A DNA stretch of 8,386 bases from W11650 sp963545585 (GCA_963545585.1 CAUUKX010000086.1:1-8386), one strand, 5' to 3'; numbered from the stretch's first letter, positions 1 to 6,772 are shown. Made by a program: numbers and translations. The notes: generated by a model from the sequence alone, not told the origin.

Positions 1-75
1 GAAACGCTTTGCGTTTCTGCCCGGGCGGGCAATCTGCCTAAAAAAGACTGTTCTGACGAACATGGGAAAGTTGAG
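1..75 (+). repeat. Partial copy of a dispersed structured repeat, cut by the window edge
   Basis: This segment matches the minus strand of 3734-3808. Positions 18-75 align without gaps to 3791-3734 with 50 of 58 bases identical, and the last 37 bases (39-75) differ at only two positions. It opens with a perfect 7-bp hairpin (GAAACGC, loop TTT, GCGTTTC, 1-17), followed by a second palindrome (TGCCCG, GG, CGGGCA, 18-31). It ends in GGGAAAGTTGAG (64-75), the same terminal sequence that bounds the element at 3732-3973. The opposite end lies outside the window. It is oriented opposite to the copy upstream of nupO, so the two face each other across the transporter operon. Because the hairpins lie downstream of nupQ they might also help end its transcript, although no U-tract follows on the minus strand. 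Confidence 0.8.
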
Positions 76-127
76 TTACTGATATTAAGAATTTTTATGA
101 AGTTTTAATCTATTTCTATCCGTCTCA
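76..127. other. AT-rich spacer downstream of nupQ
   Basis: This short AT-rich spacer separates the nupQ stop codon from the repeat. I see no hairpin followed by a U-tract on the minus strand, so no classical terminator for the nup operon is visible here. Confidence 0.4.
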
Positions 128-1093
128 TCAGCGCTTGCCCTTATCATACGGCTCACCGGCTGCTTTCGGACCAACGGCCCGGCCGCTGAACAAAATCAGC
201 GCCACAACGGTCAGCAGATACGGAATCGCATCATACATCTCCTTGGGCAATTGCCCCAAAATCGGCATCCCTAAAGCCACTCCCAAAGAATCGGCGTAAA
301 TACTGAGGATTTGCGCAAAGGCAAAGAACAAACTTGCCCCCAAAACGCCAAACGGCTTCCATTTGCCGAAAATCAAAGCGGCCAGGGCAATAAAGCCAGT
401 GCCGTGAATGCCAGTAATGGTATACTGCGTGGTTTGGGTCAAAATCATGATGCCACCGGCCAACCCGCCCAAAAATCCGGAGGTCAGCACGCCGATATAG
501 CGCATTTTATAAACATTGATGCCCAAACTGTCAACCGCCTGCGGATTTTCTCCGGTTGCCCGCAGCCGCAGGCCAAACGCCGTTTTATACAGCAGATACC
601 AAGAAAGCACCACTATCAGTATTGCCACATAAACCGTCGGATAAACATTGTTAAAAAACAAATTCCCAATCAGCGGAATCCGGTTCAGGAGTGGAAAGGG
701 CGACCGCAAAAAGCCCTTGCTGAATGCTTCTGTTCTCTGCTGATGAAAGATGATCCCGGCCAAATAAACGGTAATACCGCCGGCAAAAATATTAATGGCC
801 GTACCGGAAATCGTTTGGTCCGCACGCAGGTTAATGCTCAGGTAAGCGTGCAGCAGTGAAATCAAAATACCCGCCGCCGCACCGCCCAAAATGGAAATCC
901 ACGGCGCCCAAGCTGTAAACGGCTCCAAAAAATAAATCATCGTCGCCGCCGTAAAGCCGCCGATCATCATAATTCCCTCTAAAGCAATATTGACAACACC
1001 CGAACGCTCCGAATAAAGACCGCCCAGCCCGGCAATAATAATCGGTGTTCCATAAATCAGAGTCGCCTGAATAATTGACGCTAATATATCCAT
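128..1093 (-). CDS. nupQ: Nucleoside ABC transporter permease, NupQ/YufQ type
   Basis: One of two membrane subunits of a BMP-family ABC importer for nucleosides. The 321-residue product is almost wholly hydrophobic, with about eight to ten membrane segments and a positively charged C-terminal tail (ending DKGKR). Family marks of the branched-chain/ribose-type permeases (BPD_transp_2) are the early SGVVNIALEGIM segment (about residues 31-42) and the cytoplasmic coupling loop TAFGLRLRATGENP (about 171-184), which contacts the ATPase. The length is close to B. subtilis NupQ (about 319). The start is well supported: AAGGAGGG lies 7-8 nt upstream, and the ATG overlaps the nupP stop as TAATG, so translation is coupled. 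It is the last gene of nupO-nupP-nupQ. Substrate is inferred from the family (guanosine in B. subtilis, several nucleosides in Lactococcus); sequence alone does not fix it. Confidence 0.92.
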   Translation of the reverse strand: MDILASIIQATLIYGTPIIIAGLGGLYSERSGVVNIALEGIMMIGGFTAATMIYFLEPFTAWAPWISILGGAAAGILISLLHAYLSINLRADQTISGTAINIFAGGITVYLAGIIFHQQRTEAFSKGFLRSPFPLLNRIPLIGNLFFNNVYPTVYVAILIVVLSWYLLYKTAFGLRLRATGENPQAVDSLGINVYKMRYIGVLTSGFLGGLAGGIMILTQTTQYTITGIHGTGFIALAALIFGKWKPFGVLGASLFFAFAQILSIYADSLGVALGMPILGQLPKEMYDAIPYLLTVVALILFSGRAVGPKAAGEPYDKGKR

Positions 1094-2181
1094 TATTTTG
1101 CCCTCCTTAATTTTTGGATCAGTTCGATTAAGCCGGTTTTCATTGCCACAAAAACAATAATCGAAGCCGAAATAATAACCGCAATTGCGTTCGGGATTCC
1201 CTGTCCGTCCATAATCGGCTGCGAGGCCTTCAGCGCCGCCAGCAGCATGCCGCTAAAGAGCGAGCCGATGCCTGTATTGCCGCCGATTAAAGCAACCGCA
1301 ATCCCGTCAAAGCCATAATTTTCAAACGATGCTAATACCCGGCCTTTGCCAAAAGTCCCGGCTACGATAATCACCCCCGCTAACCCTGAAAAAGCACCGG
1401 CAATCGCCATTGACAGCGCCGCATTGCGCTTAACTTTCATACCGGCATATTCGGCGGCAAACGGATTGTAGCCGACCGCTTTCAGTTCATAACCGAAAGT
1501 CGTTTTGTTAATAATATACCCAAAAACAAGAATGGCAATAATCACAAGGATAAAGCCCCAGTGCAATTGGGAATTGCCGGTCAATTTCGACAGCAGTTTG
1601 CTTTGCAGCAAGGCACCGCTATGCAGCATGACAGTTTCATGCGGCTTCGAACCGGGAAGGTGCTTCAGCACATAATTCGATAAATATCTGGCCGTATAAT
1701 TGAGCATAATAGTAACCACCACTTCATGCACATTGTACTTGGCCTTTAAATAACCGGCGATAAAGCCCCATAACGCTCCCGCCAAAGCGCCGCTTAAAAT
1801 AACCGCCGGCAGCAGGATAATTTTCGGTCCGTCAAAAAGCACACCAACCATTGCCGCCATCATCGAGCCAACAATGACCTGCCCCTCAGCCCCGATATTA
1901 AACAGTCCTGTCCGAAAGGCAAACGCCACCGACAATCCCGTCAAAACAATCGGCATGATATAAACAAAATAATTCGCCAGCGTCCGTACCGAGAAAAATC
2001 TCTTGGCATCGCCGAAATAATCAAAGTTAAGGCCGAACACCGCCCGAATTACCGACTTAAAAAGAATAATTGGATTTTCCCCGGTAAGCAGCATGACCAG
2101 CGCTCCAAATAAAAACCCCAGTAAAACGGCAATTATCGGTATCCATTGGCTTAACCGCTTGTCGTCGGATTTATTTCCCAT
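1093..2181 (-). CDS. nupP: Nucleoside ABC transporter permease, NupP/YufP type
   Basis: The second membrane subunit of the importer, expected to pair with NupQ. The 362-residue product begins with a short charged cytoplasmic stretch (MGNKSDDKRLSQW) and then a hydrophobic helix (about 13-33). A soluble segment (about 34-70) follows, then a series of membrane helices. The family segment FRTGLFNIGAEGQ lies at about 89-101, the counterpart of VVNIALEG in NupQ. The coupling loop TTFGYELKAVGYNPFAAEYA lies at about 227-246. The ATG sits inside the nupO end: the two genes overlap by 11 nt (ATGGGAAATAA). AGGAG lies seven bases before the ATG, within the nupO coding sequence. This implies translational coupling and fixed subunit ratios. 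Length fits the family (about 350). Confidence 0.92.
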   Translation of the reverse strand: MGNKSDDKRLSQWIPIIAVLLGFLFGALVMLLTGENPIILFKSVIRAVFGLNFDYFGDAKRFFSVRTLANYFVYIMPIVLTGLSVAFAFRTGLFNIGAEGQVIVGSMMAAMVGVLFDGPKIILLPAVILSGALAGALWGFIAGYLKAKYNVHEVVVTIMLNYTARYLSNYVLKHLPGSKPHETVMLHSGALLQSKLLSKLTGNSQLHWGFILVIIAILVFGYIINKTTFGYELKAVGYNPFAAEYAGMKVKRNAALSMAIAGAFSGLAGVIIVAGTFGKGRVLASFENYGFDGIAVALIGGNTGIGSLFSGMLLAALKASQPIMDGQGIPNAIAVIISASIIVFVAMKTGLIELIQKLRRAK

Positions 2182-3706
2182 TTTGACTCTCCTCTCTGCG
2201 TTTGCCAGCCATCATCAGCCCCAATTCATTTTCATCGGTCTGATCGGCCATGACAGTTCCGACCAGCTCTCCGCCATGGATAACGGCAATCCGATCCGCC
2301 ACATTCAGCACCTCATCCAGCTCCAGCGACATCAGAAAAACCGCATGCCCTTTGTCCCTTTCCTTAACCAGACGCTCATGGATATACTCAATCGCCCCCA
2401 CATCCAAGCCCCGGGTCGGCTGCGCCGCAATTAAAAGCTCCGGCGAACGGCTGACCTCTCTGGCAATGATTGCTTTCTGCTGATTGCCGCCGCTCATTGA
2501 CCGGGCTACCGTTTCACTGCCCATACCGGAACGAACATCAAACTCCTCAATCAGCTGATCCGACAATTCCCGGCGCGGCCCGAACTGAATCAGACCCTTT
2601 TTCGCTAAAGGTTCCATAAAATAGGTCTGCAAAGCCATATTTTCTTCCAGCGTAAAATCCAAAACCAAGCCGTATTTATGCCGGTCCTCCGGAATATGCC
2701 CGATACCGGCCAGCGTCCGCTGCCGAACGGATTCTTTTGTGATATCCTGCCCCTTAAAGGAAATACTGCCGCTTTCCACCCGGCGTAAGCCCGTAATCGC
2801 CTCAATCAACTCCATCTGTCCGTTGCCGTCAATCCCGGCTAAACAAAAGATTTCGCCCTTACGCACTTCCAGACTCAAGTTTTTGACCGCCGGCAAATTG
2901 CGGCTGCTTTTGACATTTAAGTCCTTAATCGACAGCACCACCTCCGCCGGCTGGGCCGGTGCTTTATCAACTTTAAAGGAAACCGCCCGACCGACCATCA
3001 TTTCCGCCATTTGTTCTTCGCTGGTATCTTTGACATCAATCGTGCCGATATATTTGCCCTTGCGCAAAACCGTACAGCGGTCGGCCACCGCCTTAATCTC
3101 CGCCAACTTATGAGTAATCAGCAGAATGGATTTGCCCTCGGCAATCAGGCGCTGCATAATCTTAATCAGTTCCCGAATCTCCTGCGGTGTCAGCACCGCC
3201 GTCGGTTCGTCCAAAATCAAAATCTCGGCATTGCGGTACAGCATTTTTAAAATCTCAACCCGCTGCTGCATACCGACCGAAATATCCATGATTTTTGCGT
3301 CCGGGTCAACTTCCAGCCCGTAGCGCTCGCTGATTTGCTTCACCTTCTGCCGGGCAGTCGGCATATCCAAAAAATCAAATACTTTTTTGGGCTCAGCGCC
3401 CAAAACAATATTTTCCGTAACGGTAAAGTTTTCGACCAGCTTAAAATGCTGATGCACCATACCGATACCATGCTCGGTCGCAACATTGGGATCGGTTACT
3501 TTGATCTCCTGCCCTTTAATCTTAATCATCCCCTGATCCGGCTGATACAGCCCAAACAAAATGCTCATCAGGGTTGACTTGCCCGCTCCGTTTTCCCCCA
3601 AAAGCGCATGAATTTCTCCTTTGCGCAGCTGCAAGGTAATATCATCGTTTGCCCGGATTCCAGGGAAATCTTTGGTGATTCCCAGCATTTCAATAATATA
3701 GTCCAT
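2171..3706 (-). CDS. nupO: Nucleoside ABC transporter ATP-binding protein, NupO/YufO type
   Basis: A fused double ATPase that powers the NupP/NupQ channel from the cytoplasmic side. The first half has an intact nucleotide site: Walker A GENGAGKST (37-45), Q-loop Q86, signature ISVGMQQ (142-148), Walker B ILILDEP (162-168) and switch His199. The second half keeps a good signature, MSGGNQQ (404-410), but its Walker A is replaced by GIDGNGQME (291-299), its Walker B reads LLIAAQP (424-430), and it has no switch histidine. This asymmetry is normal for the sugar/nucleoside double ATPases and is not decay. At 511 residues it matches B. subtilis NupO (about 510). The start is supported by AAGGGG about seven bases upstream. 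In known operons the binding-lipoprotein gene (bmpA/nupN) precedes this gene; here a repeat element and the YjjI/YjjW pair do instead. Confidence 0.94.
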   Translation of the reverse strand: MDYIIEMLGITKDFPGIRANDDITLQLRKGEIHALLGENGAGKSTLMSILFGLYQPDQGMIKIKGQEIKVTDPNVATEHGIGMVHQHFKLVENFTVTENIVLGAEPKKVFDFLDMPTARQKVKQISERYGLEVDPDAKIMDISVGMQQRVEILKMLYRNAEILILDEPTAVLTPQEIRELIKIMQRLIAEGKSILLITHKLAEIKAVADRCTVLRKGKYIGTIDVKDTSEEQMAEMMVGRAVSFKVDKAPAQPAEVVLSIKDLNVKSSRNLPAVKNLSLEVRKGEIFCLAGIDGNGQMELIEAITGLRRVESGSISFKGQDITKESVRQRTLAGIGHIPEDRHKYGLVLDFTLEENMALQTYFMEPLAKKGLIQFGPRRELSDQLIEEFDVRSGMGSETVARSMSGGNQQKAIIAREVSRSPELLIAAQPTRGLDVGAIEYIHERLVKERDKGHAVFLMSLELDEVLNVADRIAVIHGGELVGTVMADQTDENELGLMMAGKRREESQNGK

Positions 3707-3726
3707 TTTCTGCCCCTTTTCATTTA

Positions 3727-3756
3727 ATCATATCTCAATTTTCCCATGTTCGTCAG
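3727..3756 (-). promoter_or_regulatory. Candidate promoter for nupO made partly by the repeat
   Basis: On the minus strand CTGACG (3756-3751, four of six to TTGACA) is followed after 18 nt by TATGAT (3732-3727, five of six to TATAAT). The -35-like box lies inside the conserved right end of the repeat and the -10-like box at its junction with unique sequence. A transcript would start about 13-15 nt before the nupO ATG, leaving room for the AAGGGG ribosome site only. This is a sequence match only; nup could equally be transcribed from yjjI. Confidence 0.3.
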
Positions 3757-3973
3757 AACCGTCTTTTTTAGGTAGCCCGCCCACCCGAGCAGAAGTGCGC
3801 AGCACTTCGAGCCGGGCTCGTCGCATGGCGGGAGCGATAGGCAAATTGCGATGCCGTCAGCCGAAAGTGAAGCCATGCACCCGCTCTTTGAGCGGGATAG
3901 ATCCAAAAAAGACTATGGCAGGTTGCCCGTCCGGGAAGAAAGGCTGCGCCTTTCGACAGGGAAACGTTGAGAT
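3732..3973 (-). repeat. MITE-like element with terminal inverted repeats and four hairpins
   Basis: This 242-bp non-coding segment fills most of the gap between the activase gene and nupO. Its ends are inverted: CTCAATTTTCCC (3734-3745) opposes GGGAAACGTTGAG (3959-3971), with one gap and one mismatch, and pairing extends two more bases outward. Inside are perfect hairpins: GAAGTGC/GCACTTC (3792-3808), CGAGC/GCTCG (3808-3820), CCCGCTC/GAGCGGG with loop TTT (3880-3896) and GAAAGGC/GCCTTTC (3938-3954). The first and last correspond to the hairpin of the copy at 1-17, so the element looks like two repeat units joined. Its right end reaches the stop codon of the activase gene, and the GAAAGGC hairpin falls just after that stop, where it could serve as a weak terminator or processing site. 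No transposase is present and I cannot see a convincing target-site duplication. Confidence 0.72.
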
Positions 3974-4935
3974 TATAAAATCAGCTTCCGATTTTTCAAG
4001 CCCTGTTCTCCGGCAAAGGCAAATAAATCTTCCGCTTCTGCTGGTTTAGGCAAATGCAGTGCCACTTCCCCAGCCTTGCGCGCTCCTTTGCCATGTACCC
4101 GAATCAATTTAAAAAGCACTTGTGGATAATCCTTTAAGCAGGCCGCAATCTCTCGGATGGTTTCTCTTTCATCATAAAAATCCTTAATATAAACCAACCG
4201 CACCTCCTCAACCTTGCCCAGCGGCAAAAGCCGCCGCAGATTTTCCAAATTTCGAGCAAAAATCGTCTCTCCCGCTTTCTCTGTCAAATCAACCGCCTCT
4301 GGCCTCTCACTTAACGGCGGAAATTCTGCCGTCAGCGCTTCGCCTCTCCGCTTTCCTGCCCCAGCCGCTTCTTCGCCGGTCATTACCAAAGCGTCATGAC
4401 TATGAGTAAAACCCGACTCGCCCACTCCCTTGTTATTCGGCTGCCCGCCAACGTGCCAAAGCCTGTCAGCCGCTTCTGTCGTCCCTGACCGGGCACGGCT
4501 TCTGGTAAAGCACAGCGCCTCTATGCCCTCGCCGATTCCTTTGATATCAAACAAAAAACGGTCGGTTTCCTGAATCAGCGGGAAAACCCTTTCATAATCA
4601 AAAAAGCCGTTGCTGTCAACATAGCAGGTCAACCCCAACTGATGGACCTTGCGAAACAAAACCGCCAACTCCTTCGCATAAATCGTCGGTTCTCCGCCGG
4701 ACACCGTTATTCCCCGAATAAAAGGCATCGACCTGCGAATGGTTTCCATCAGCTCCACCAAAGAGAAGAAACGAGCCAACGGCGAGGTCAGCGGAATGGT
4801 TTCCGGATTATGACAGTACAGGCAGTTAATATTGCAGCCCTGCAAAAAAATACTGGTTCGGTTGCCGCTCCCCTCAACATTGGAAAACGGAATAATCCTT
4901 TGCACCGGCAAAAAAATCTCTGATAAATCGCTCAT
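3973..4935 (-). CDS. yjjW: YjjW-like glycyl radical enzyme activase (radical SAM), with an in-frame insert
   Basis: A cytoplasmic radical-SAM protein expected to reduce S-adenosylmethionine and abstract hydrogen from the glycine of the neighbouring YjjI enzyme. The [4Fe-4S] motif CNINCLYC (C34, C38, C41) is followed by CHNPET, the SAM-binding VSGGEP (78-83), VDSNG (106-110) and DIKG (130-133). This order fits glycyl radical activases of the PflA/YjjW group. Two oddities stand out. The paired ferredoxin cluster domain that E. coli YjjW carries after CHNP is absent; the chain runs straight to the helix before FIRGITVSGGEP, and there are no other clustered cysteines. Residues about 144-220 form a Gly/Ala/Arg-rich insert between LCFT and TIFARNLENL that looks foreign to the fold. 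The start follows AAGGAG by a tight four bases. Activase function is well supported by the adjacent yjjI; the exact family name is less certain. Confidence 0.85.
   Translation of the reverse strand: MSDLSEIFLPVQRIIPFSNVEGSGNRTSIFLQGCNINCLYCHNPETIPLTSPLARFFSLVELMETIRRSMPFIRGITVSGGEPTIYAKELAVLFRKVHQLGLTCYVDSNGFFDYERVFPLIQETDRFLFDIKGIGEGIEALCFTRSRARSGTTEAADRLWHVGGQPNNKGVGESGFTHSHDALVMTGEEAAGAGKRRGEALTAEFPPLSERPEAVDLTEKAGETIFARNLENLRRLLPLGKVEEVRLVYIKDFYDERETIREIAACLKDYPQVLFKLIRVHGKGARKAGEVALHLPKPAEAEDLFAFAGEQGLKNRKLIL
4278..4508 (-). repeat. Probable repeat insert inside the activase gene
   Basis: This stretch encodes residues about 143-220, which I cannot align to any part of a radical-SAM activase; conserved core sequence resumes on each side. 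The proximal 126 bp are bounded by near-inverted ends: TTACCAAAGC (4383-4392) opposes GCTTCTGGTAA (4498-4508), pairing ten bases with a one-base bulge. That segment is exactly 42 codons. Inside are further inverted pairs, CGGCTG/CAGCCG (4438-4443 and 4467-4472) and GTGCC/GGCAC (4453-4457 and 4492-4496). The distal part has ACGGC/GCCGT (4314-4318 and 4328-4332) and shares TGCCGTCAGC (4327-4336) with the intergenic element (3852-3861). The reading frame is kept throughout. The pattern recalls palindromic elements that insert in frame in Rickettsia genes. The boundaries are estimates. Confidence 0.5.
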
Positions 4936-5105
4936 TCCGCTCCTTTTTTCTTAGCAGACTTCTAAGGCCTGCCTGCCCTTGTTTTGCGGCCGTCTGGCCT
5001 AAAAGCTCTGCCGGTCAGCTCGCCGCCGCATTTTGCCTTAAATTCCCACCCACCGCTAAGTACAAAAGCGGCTCGTGCGAATCCATAAAATAATTACTAT
5101 TTTCT
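4936..5105 (-). other. Leader between yjjI and yjjW
   Basis: The 170-nt gap between the two genes has no credible ORF. Just before the yjjW ribosome site the minus strand can form a small hairpin, CTTAG/CTAAG (4966-4962 with 4954-4950), followed by an A-rich run and AAGGAG. AGGCC (4965-4969) and GGCCT (4996-5000) form a second, wider inverted pair. These may tune yjjW translation or mRNA stability relative to yjjI; enzyme and activase are usually needed in unequal amounts. No terminator with a U-tract is visible, so co-transcription is likely. Confidence 0.3.
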
Positions 5106-6656
5106 TTAAAATACAACTTCTTCTTCCTTGCGCAGACTCCGGTCAAAGACATGAGCGTTTTCATCCGTACCCGAACCAAACCAAGTCGTATCTTGCAGCA
5201 CCGCCTGTCCGGCCCGGGCTTTGGCCACTTCACTTTTTTTGACCAAATAACCAGTTACCCGAACCAAATCCGTATTTTTTAAATACGTTGTAATATATCG
5301 GTAGCCCAGCGTAAATGCGCCGTCAATGATATCCACCACTGCGTCCAAATGGTCAACCGAGGTCTGATCAAAGGCAAATAAATCACCCGTCCCGGACGGG
5401 AAATAGCGGTGGAACGACGCCGACTGCTTTAAATGGGCAAGGAGCGTCGGCTCTTCGCCAACCCGAATCCGGTGCGCCGGTGTGTTGTTTTTATCTTCCT
5501 CATGCAGGCTCGCGCCGACTTGGGCATGCAAGAGATAATGCCCGCCGGTTCTCTCGGCATAAACGCCCGGATGCGCTGCATTGATCTCCTCTAATTTATC
5601 CATGATGGCAAAAGCAATCGCATCGCCCCGTTCGGACTGACCAAAGGTTTCCTGTCTCCCCTCTAAGCGCAGCAAATAATTGACCGCATCCGCCAGACCT
5701 ACAATCGCCAGCATAGAAGTAAAGTTTTCCTGCCGGATAAAGCCTTCTTTTTGCAAAAAGCTGCTGGCAAAATAATGGGAACGCTCAACGATAAAGCGGT
5801 GGCGTTTATCCATCGTCGACAGCGCAAGCCTGGCCACCTTGGGAATCCAGTGATTAACCATATCTTCCGCCGAAGCAGCTGCTTTGGCAATCGTCCCTAA
5901 GCGCAGCCGGGTCAAAGTATACGCCCCGCCCGCCAGCGGCAGTGCATTATAGCAACTGGCAATTGCGTATTCACCCAAATCCTTGGTATAATAAGCATCA
6001 TTGGCAAAAGATGGCTTGGATACCAATAGGCAGGCCTTAGCCGCAAGTTCGGCAAACTCCCGTGAAGTCTTGGCCCGATCGTATTTAATACTCATATTGG
6101 GCGTGGTGTTTTCCAGCTCAATTACCGCTTTTAAAATCAGCCGACCCGCTCTGGTTTCAACCGGCCCGATATCGGCATGGCAAAAGGAATCGGTAATAGT
6201 CTTGTCAATATGGTTTAAAAACCGTTTGATTCGCTGATAATCCGCTTCTTCATCGGTGATAAACGGCTCCAGCAAGCGGTCCAAATGCCCGATAAAGACC
6301 GGAAAGGAAGTAATCGACGGCACATGCGCATACAAAATCAGGAGCCCATCCAAACACTCTTCCAAATCTTTCGGCGCAGGCAGTTCTAAAAACTGACAGC
6401 CCTTTTTAATATAAACCGAATAATCCGGCACAATGTAGCGCGGCCGGTACATCGCATAGCCTTCGTTTAAATCGCAAATCATTTGATTTTCAATATATTC
6501 CCATTCTTCCTCGGTATAGCCGAGCAGCTCAACCGGCGAAATCATTCGCTCCGCTGCATTGGCCAGATTAAACAGCTTTTGCTGATAGGTCAGCGCCGGG
6601 TTGGTCGCGATTTGCAAAATATCTTCCTTGGTGGCAAGCATAGTATTCATCTCCAT
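5106..6656 (-). CDS. yjjI: YjjI-family glycyl radical enzyme
   Basis: An oxygen-sensitive cytoplasmic enzyme that would carry a stable radical on glycine once activated by the radical-SAM protein encoded next. The glycyl radical loop is DLVRVTGYLV, with Gly469 in RVTGY. The probable thiyl-radical cysteine is Cys235 in IASCYNALPLAGGAYTLTRL, a segment typical of YjjI (DUF3029). Other family-like segments are CDLNEGYAMYRPRYIVPDY (about 61-79) and LYAHVPSITSFPVFIGHLD (about 108-126). At 516 residues it has the length of E. coli YjjI and is much shorter than pyruvate formate-lyase. The reaction is not established to my knowledge. Three ATGs compete at the start: the first (6656) lacks a good ribosome site, while GGAG lies nine bases before the ATG at 6641 (Met6), so a 511-residue product is possible. 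Confidence 0.92.
   Translation of the reverse strand: MEMNTMLATKEDILQIATNPALTYQQKLFNLANAAERMISPVELLGYTEEEWEYIENQMICDLNEGYAMYRPRYIVPDYSVYIKKGCQFLELPAPKDLEECLDGLLILYAHVPSITSFPVFIGHLDRLLEPFITDEEADYQRIKRFLNHIDKTITDSFCHADIGPVETRAGRLILKAVIELENTTPNMSIKYDRAKTSREFAELAAKACLLVSKPSFANDAYYTKDLGEYAIASCYNALPLAGGAYTLTRLRLGTIAKAAASAEDMVNHWIPKVARLALSTMDKRHRFIVERSHYFASSFLQKEGFIRQENFTSMLAIVGLADAVNYLLRLEGRQETFGQSERGDAIAFAIMDKLEEINAAHPGVYAERTGGHYLLHAQVGASLHEEDKNNTPAHRIRVGEEPTLLAHLKQSASFHRYFPSGTGDLFAFDQTSVDHLDAVVDIIDGAFTLGYRYITTYLKNTDLVRVTGYLVKKSEVAKARAGQAVLQDTTWFGSGTDENAHVFDRSLRKEEEVVF
6639..6656 (-). promoter_or_regulatory. Ribosome binding site that favours a later yjjI start
   Basis: The minus strand reads ATGGAGATGAATACTATG. 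The only Shine-Dalgarno-like sequence is GGAG inside this string. It abuts the second ATG and lies nine bases before the third (6641), a workable spacing. The first ATG at 6656 is preceded only by an A-rich AAAAAAGA. Initiation at 6641 is therefore the better physical fit, although the longer frame is conventional. Confidence 0.5.
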
Positions 6657-6772
6657 TCTTTTTTAGGTGCTGGTTTGCTAAGTTTTTCCGTCGGATACGC
6701 ATTCTGAGCCGTAAAGCAAAATAATAGAAAAGCGAAATTAATCCTGCGCTTTCCTCTATTGCGCAAAACGAA

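Noticed and set aside
311..859. 182-codon plus-strand frame within nupQ
   Set aside because: It is antisense to a well-supported permease, is rich in Gln, Asn and Arg as expected from the reverse strand of a membrane gene, and has no ribosome site.
2171..3706. Decay of the second ATPase half of NupO
   Set aside because: The altered Walker A and B in the C-terminal half are usual for this double-ATPase family and the signature motif is intact.
3880..3896. Intrinsic terminator at CCCGCTC/GAGCGGG
   Set aside because: The stem is perfect, but no U-tract follows on either strand (ATAGATCC on plus, GTGCATGG on minus).
3724..3906. 60-codon minus-strand frame ending in LKKTVLTNMGKLRYD
   Set aside because: It lies wholly inside the repeat element and has no ribosome site. 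I treat it as repeat sequence and note its peptide-like conservation as a finding instead.
3732..3973. CRISPR array or tandem tRNA-like hairpins
   Set aside because: The hairpins are not evenly spaced, the repeats are not identical and no tRNA cloverleaf or T-loop consensus is visible.
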